Positions 62,776 through 64,000 of a stretch of 64,000 bases of DNA are shown piece after piece. The DNA comes from Haloarcula rara (lineage in GTDB: Archaea; Halobacteriota; Halobacteria; Halobacteriales; Haloarculaceae). The stretch covers positions 2,914,001 through 2,978,000 of the forward strand of contig NZ_CP119785.1 of the NCBI RefSeq assembly GCF_029338235.1, written 5' to 3'. Under the pieces are notes generated by a model. That model saw only the letters and a program-made list of their open reading frames with translations. It was not told where the DNA came from and did not search any database. Positions within the stretch are counted from its first letter, which is position 1. Every line of letters starts with the position of its first letter. A program made the position numbers and the translations under genes.

Positions 62776-62835
62776 ATGCACACAGCAACCACACGACGAC
62801 CGTATCGACAGCACACCACCGGAGGGGAGTTATGA
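62776..62835 (+). CDS. 19-codon micro-ORF overlapping the ilvB start
   Basis: The ATG at 62776 encodes MHTATTRRPYRQHTTGGEL, and its TGA overlaps the ilvB ATG (ATGA). The end of the ORF contains the GGAGGGG that should serve as the ilvB ribosome-binding site, so translation of the micro-ORF could control access to it. It may be chance, since the sequence is short. Confidence 0.35.
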   Translation: MHTATTRRPYRQHTTGGEL

Positions 62836-64000
62836 GCGAACACGCCAAAGCTCCGGCCGACGAAGAGACGACCGCGGACGAGACCGACGAGCAGGCGCCC
62901 GTCACCACTGGCGCCCAGTCCGTCGTCCGGGCCTTGGAGAACGCCGGTGCGGAGTACATCTTCGGCGTTCAGGGCGGGGCCATCATGCCCGTCTACGACG
63001 CGCTGTACGACTCCGACCTCAACCACGTGACGATGGCCCACGAGCAGGGGGCGTCCCACGCCGCCGACGCCTACGGCATCGTCACGGGCAAACCCGGCGT
63101 CTGTTTCGCGACCTCTGGACCGGGCGCGACGAACCTCGTCACCGGTATCGCCGACGCCAACATGGATTCGGACCCGATGATCGCCCTGACCGGCCAGGTC
63201 CCAACGGAGTTCGTCGGCAACGACGCGTTCCAGGAGACCGACACGGTGGGAATCACCCAGCCGGTCACCAAGGAGTCCTACTTCGCGGCCGATTCGGACA
63301 CCGTCGGCGACGACGTCGGCGAGGCCTTCGCGCTGGCTGATGCCGGCCGACAGGGACCGACACTGGTCGACCTGCCCAAAGATATCACGCAGGGCGAGAC
63401 CGACGTCGAGCCCGCCGAGGCGACGACCCCTGACACCTACGACGTCCAAGAGGAAGCTGACGACGAGGCCGTCCAGGAAGCAGCCGAAGCCCTGGCGGCC
63501 GCGGACCGGCCGGTCATCCTCTCGGGCGGCGGCGTCATCAAGGCCGACGCCTCCCCGGCGCTCCGTGAGTTCGCTATGGAATACGAGATTCCGGTCATCA
63601 CGACGATGCCCGGCATCGGGTCGTTCCCGGAGGACCACGAGCTCTCCCTGGAGTGGGCCGGGATGCACGGGACCGGCTACGCGAACATGGCCATCTCGAA
63701 CACGGACTGCCTGCTGGCCATCGGCACCCGCTTCGACGACCGCCTGACCGGCGGCGTCGATTCGTTCGCCCCGGACGCCGAGGTCATCCACGTCGACATC
63801 GACCCCGCCGAGATCTCCAAGAACATCTACGCGGACTACCCGCTCATCGGCGACGCCCGGGAGGTCCTGCGCCAGCTGTTCGACGCCATGCCACGGGCCC
63901 CCGACGTCGACGAGTGGCGCGAGCAGTGCCAGACCTGGAAAGACGAGTACCCGATGACCTACGACACGCCCGACGACGAGCCGCTGAAACCCCAGTACGT
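62832..64000 (+). CDS. ilvB: acetolactate synthase large subunit, 5' part
   Basis: The first 389 residues of IlvB, cut by the window end. TPP/FAD-enzyme signatures are visible: AEYIFGVQGGAIMPVYDAL, AHEQGASHAADAYG (catalytic Glu), GVCFATSGPGATNLVTGIADA, and the central FAD/alpha domain with AIGTRFDDRLTGG and EVIHVDIDPAEI. It makes acetolactate or acetohydroxybutyrate for Val/Leu/Ile. The ATG at 62832 follows a GGAGGGG Shine-Dalgarno. A Glu/Thr-rich N-terminal extension of about 25 residues is present. Confidence 0.95.
   Translation, partial: MSEHAKAPADEETTADETDEQAPVTTGAQSVVRALENAGAEYIFGVQGGAIMPVYDALYDSDLNHVTMAHEQGASHAADAYGIVTGKPGVCFATSGPGATNLVTGIADANMDSDPMIALTGQVPTEFVGNDAFQETDTVGITQPVTKESYFAADSDTVGDDVGEAFALADAGRQGPTLVDLPKDITQGETDVEPAEATTPDTYDVQEEADDEAVQEAAEALAAADRPVILSGGGVIKADASPALREFAMEYEIPVITTMPGIGSFPEDHELSLEWAGMHGTGYANMAISNTDCLLAIGTRFDDRLTGGVDSFAPDAEVIHVDIDPAEISKNIYADYPLIGDAREVLRQLFDAMPRAPDVDEWREQCQTWKDEYPMTYDTPDDEPLKPQY

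Overview
The window is chromosomal DNA from a halophilic archaeon (class Halobacteria, most likely Haloarculaceae or a close relative). The evidence is high G+C with strong third-position bias, very acidic predicted proteins, TATA-box promoters about 27 nt upstream of leaderless starts, many Tat/lipobox secreted proteins, and archaeal markers (L7Ae, S28e, L24e, GTP cyclohydrolase III, dodecin, archaeal type IV pilin, TbsP, bacterio-opsin-activator-type regulators). Genus cannot be fixed from the sequence alone.

Layout. 1-9.3 kb: end of a flippase-like membrane protein, beta-carbonic anhydrase, zinc-ribbon and DUF5789 proteins, folD, a PQQ-type propeller lipoprotein, a lipoprotein gene broken by a 53-bp hairpin insertion, two overlapping sulfatase-superfamily genes, and glyA. 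9.4-16.7 kb: a CHAT-domain (caspase-like) protein, the regulator TbsP, a YcaO protein with an ocin-ThiF-like N-terminus, a DUF63 membrane protein and an inositol-phosphatase-family enzyme. 16.8-20.4 kb: tRNA-Leu(CAA) with a damaged tandem copy, DUF309, a lipoprotein, an aspartoacylase-family enzyme, UPF0179 and DUF5820. 20.8-28.6 kb: a tightly coupled operon of two PrkA-type kinases/AAA+ proteins, YeaH (VWA-like) and SpoVR. 28.7-35.1 kb: J-domain protein, hisD, several small membrane proteins, a HesB/IscA-type protein and dodecin. 35.2-38.8 kb: rpl7ae-rps28e-rpl24e-ndk with a structured leader, a glutaredoxin/GST-N-like protein, msrB, a pilin and a PEBP lipoprotein. 39-46.2 kb: a two-HMA metal P-type ATPase, cupin, universal stress protein, tRNA-Thr(UGU), GNAT, a lipoprotein with two nonsense codons, a CBS/zinc-ribbon protein and GTP cyclohydrolase III. 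46.2-55.5 kb: regulators and surface proteins, tRNA-Ser(UGA), a 39-bp tandem hairpin array, a uracil-DNA-glycosylase-family protein, aroC and aroA. 55.8-64 kb: an M24 peptidase, small proteins, a JAMM-like and an MBL-like protein, VOC, leuA and the start of ilvB (cut by the window end).

Metabolic links: folD and glyA both serve one-carbon metabolism; aroC and aroA are shikimate steps; leuA and ilvB open the branched-chain amino-acid cluster; hisD is a stand-alone histidine step.

The most unusual signals are not single genes. (1) Downstream of all three tRNA genes and of gch3 lie arrays in which the 3' tail of the adjacent gene is repeated, interleaved with hairpins. The loop core (CTTCG[C/T]TC) is shared, whereas the stems differ in sequence but still pair. 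A related 53-bp hairpin element interrupts a lipoprotein gene. (2) rpl7ae has a leader of about 120 nt with a box C/box D k-turn-like internal loop whose outer stem covers the Shine-Dalgarno sequence. (3) ilvB is preceded by a leaderless 28-codon ORF ending in a Leu/Val/Ile-rich run, followed by a second micro-ORF overlapping the ilvB start. (4) leuA appears frameshifted at its N-terminus. I know of no description of the tail arrays, but I could not search for one.
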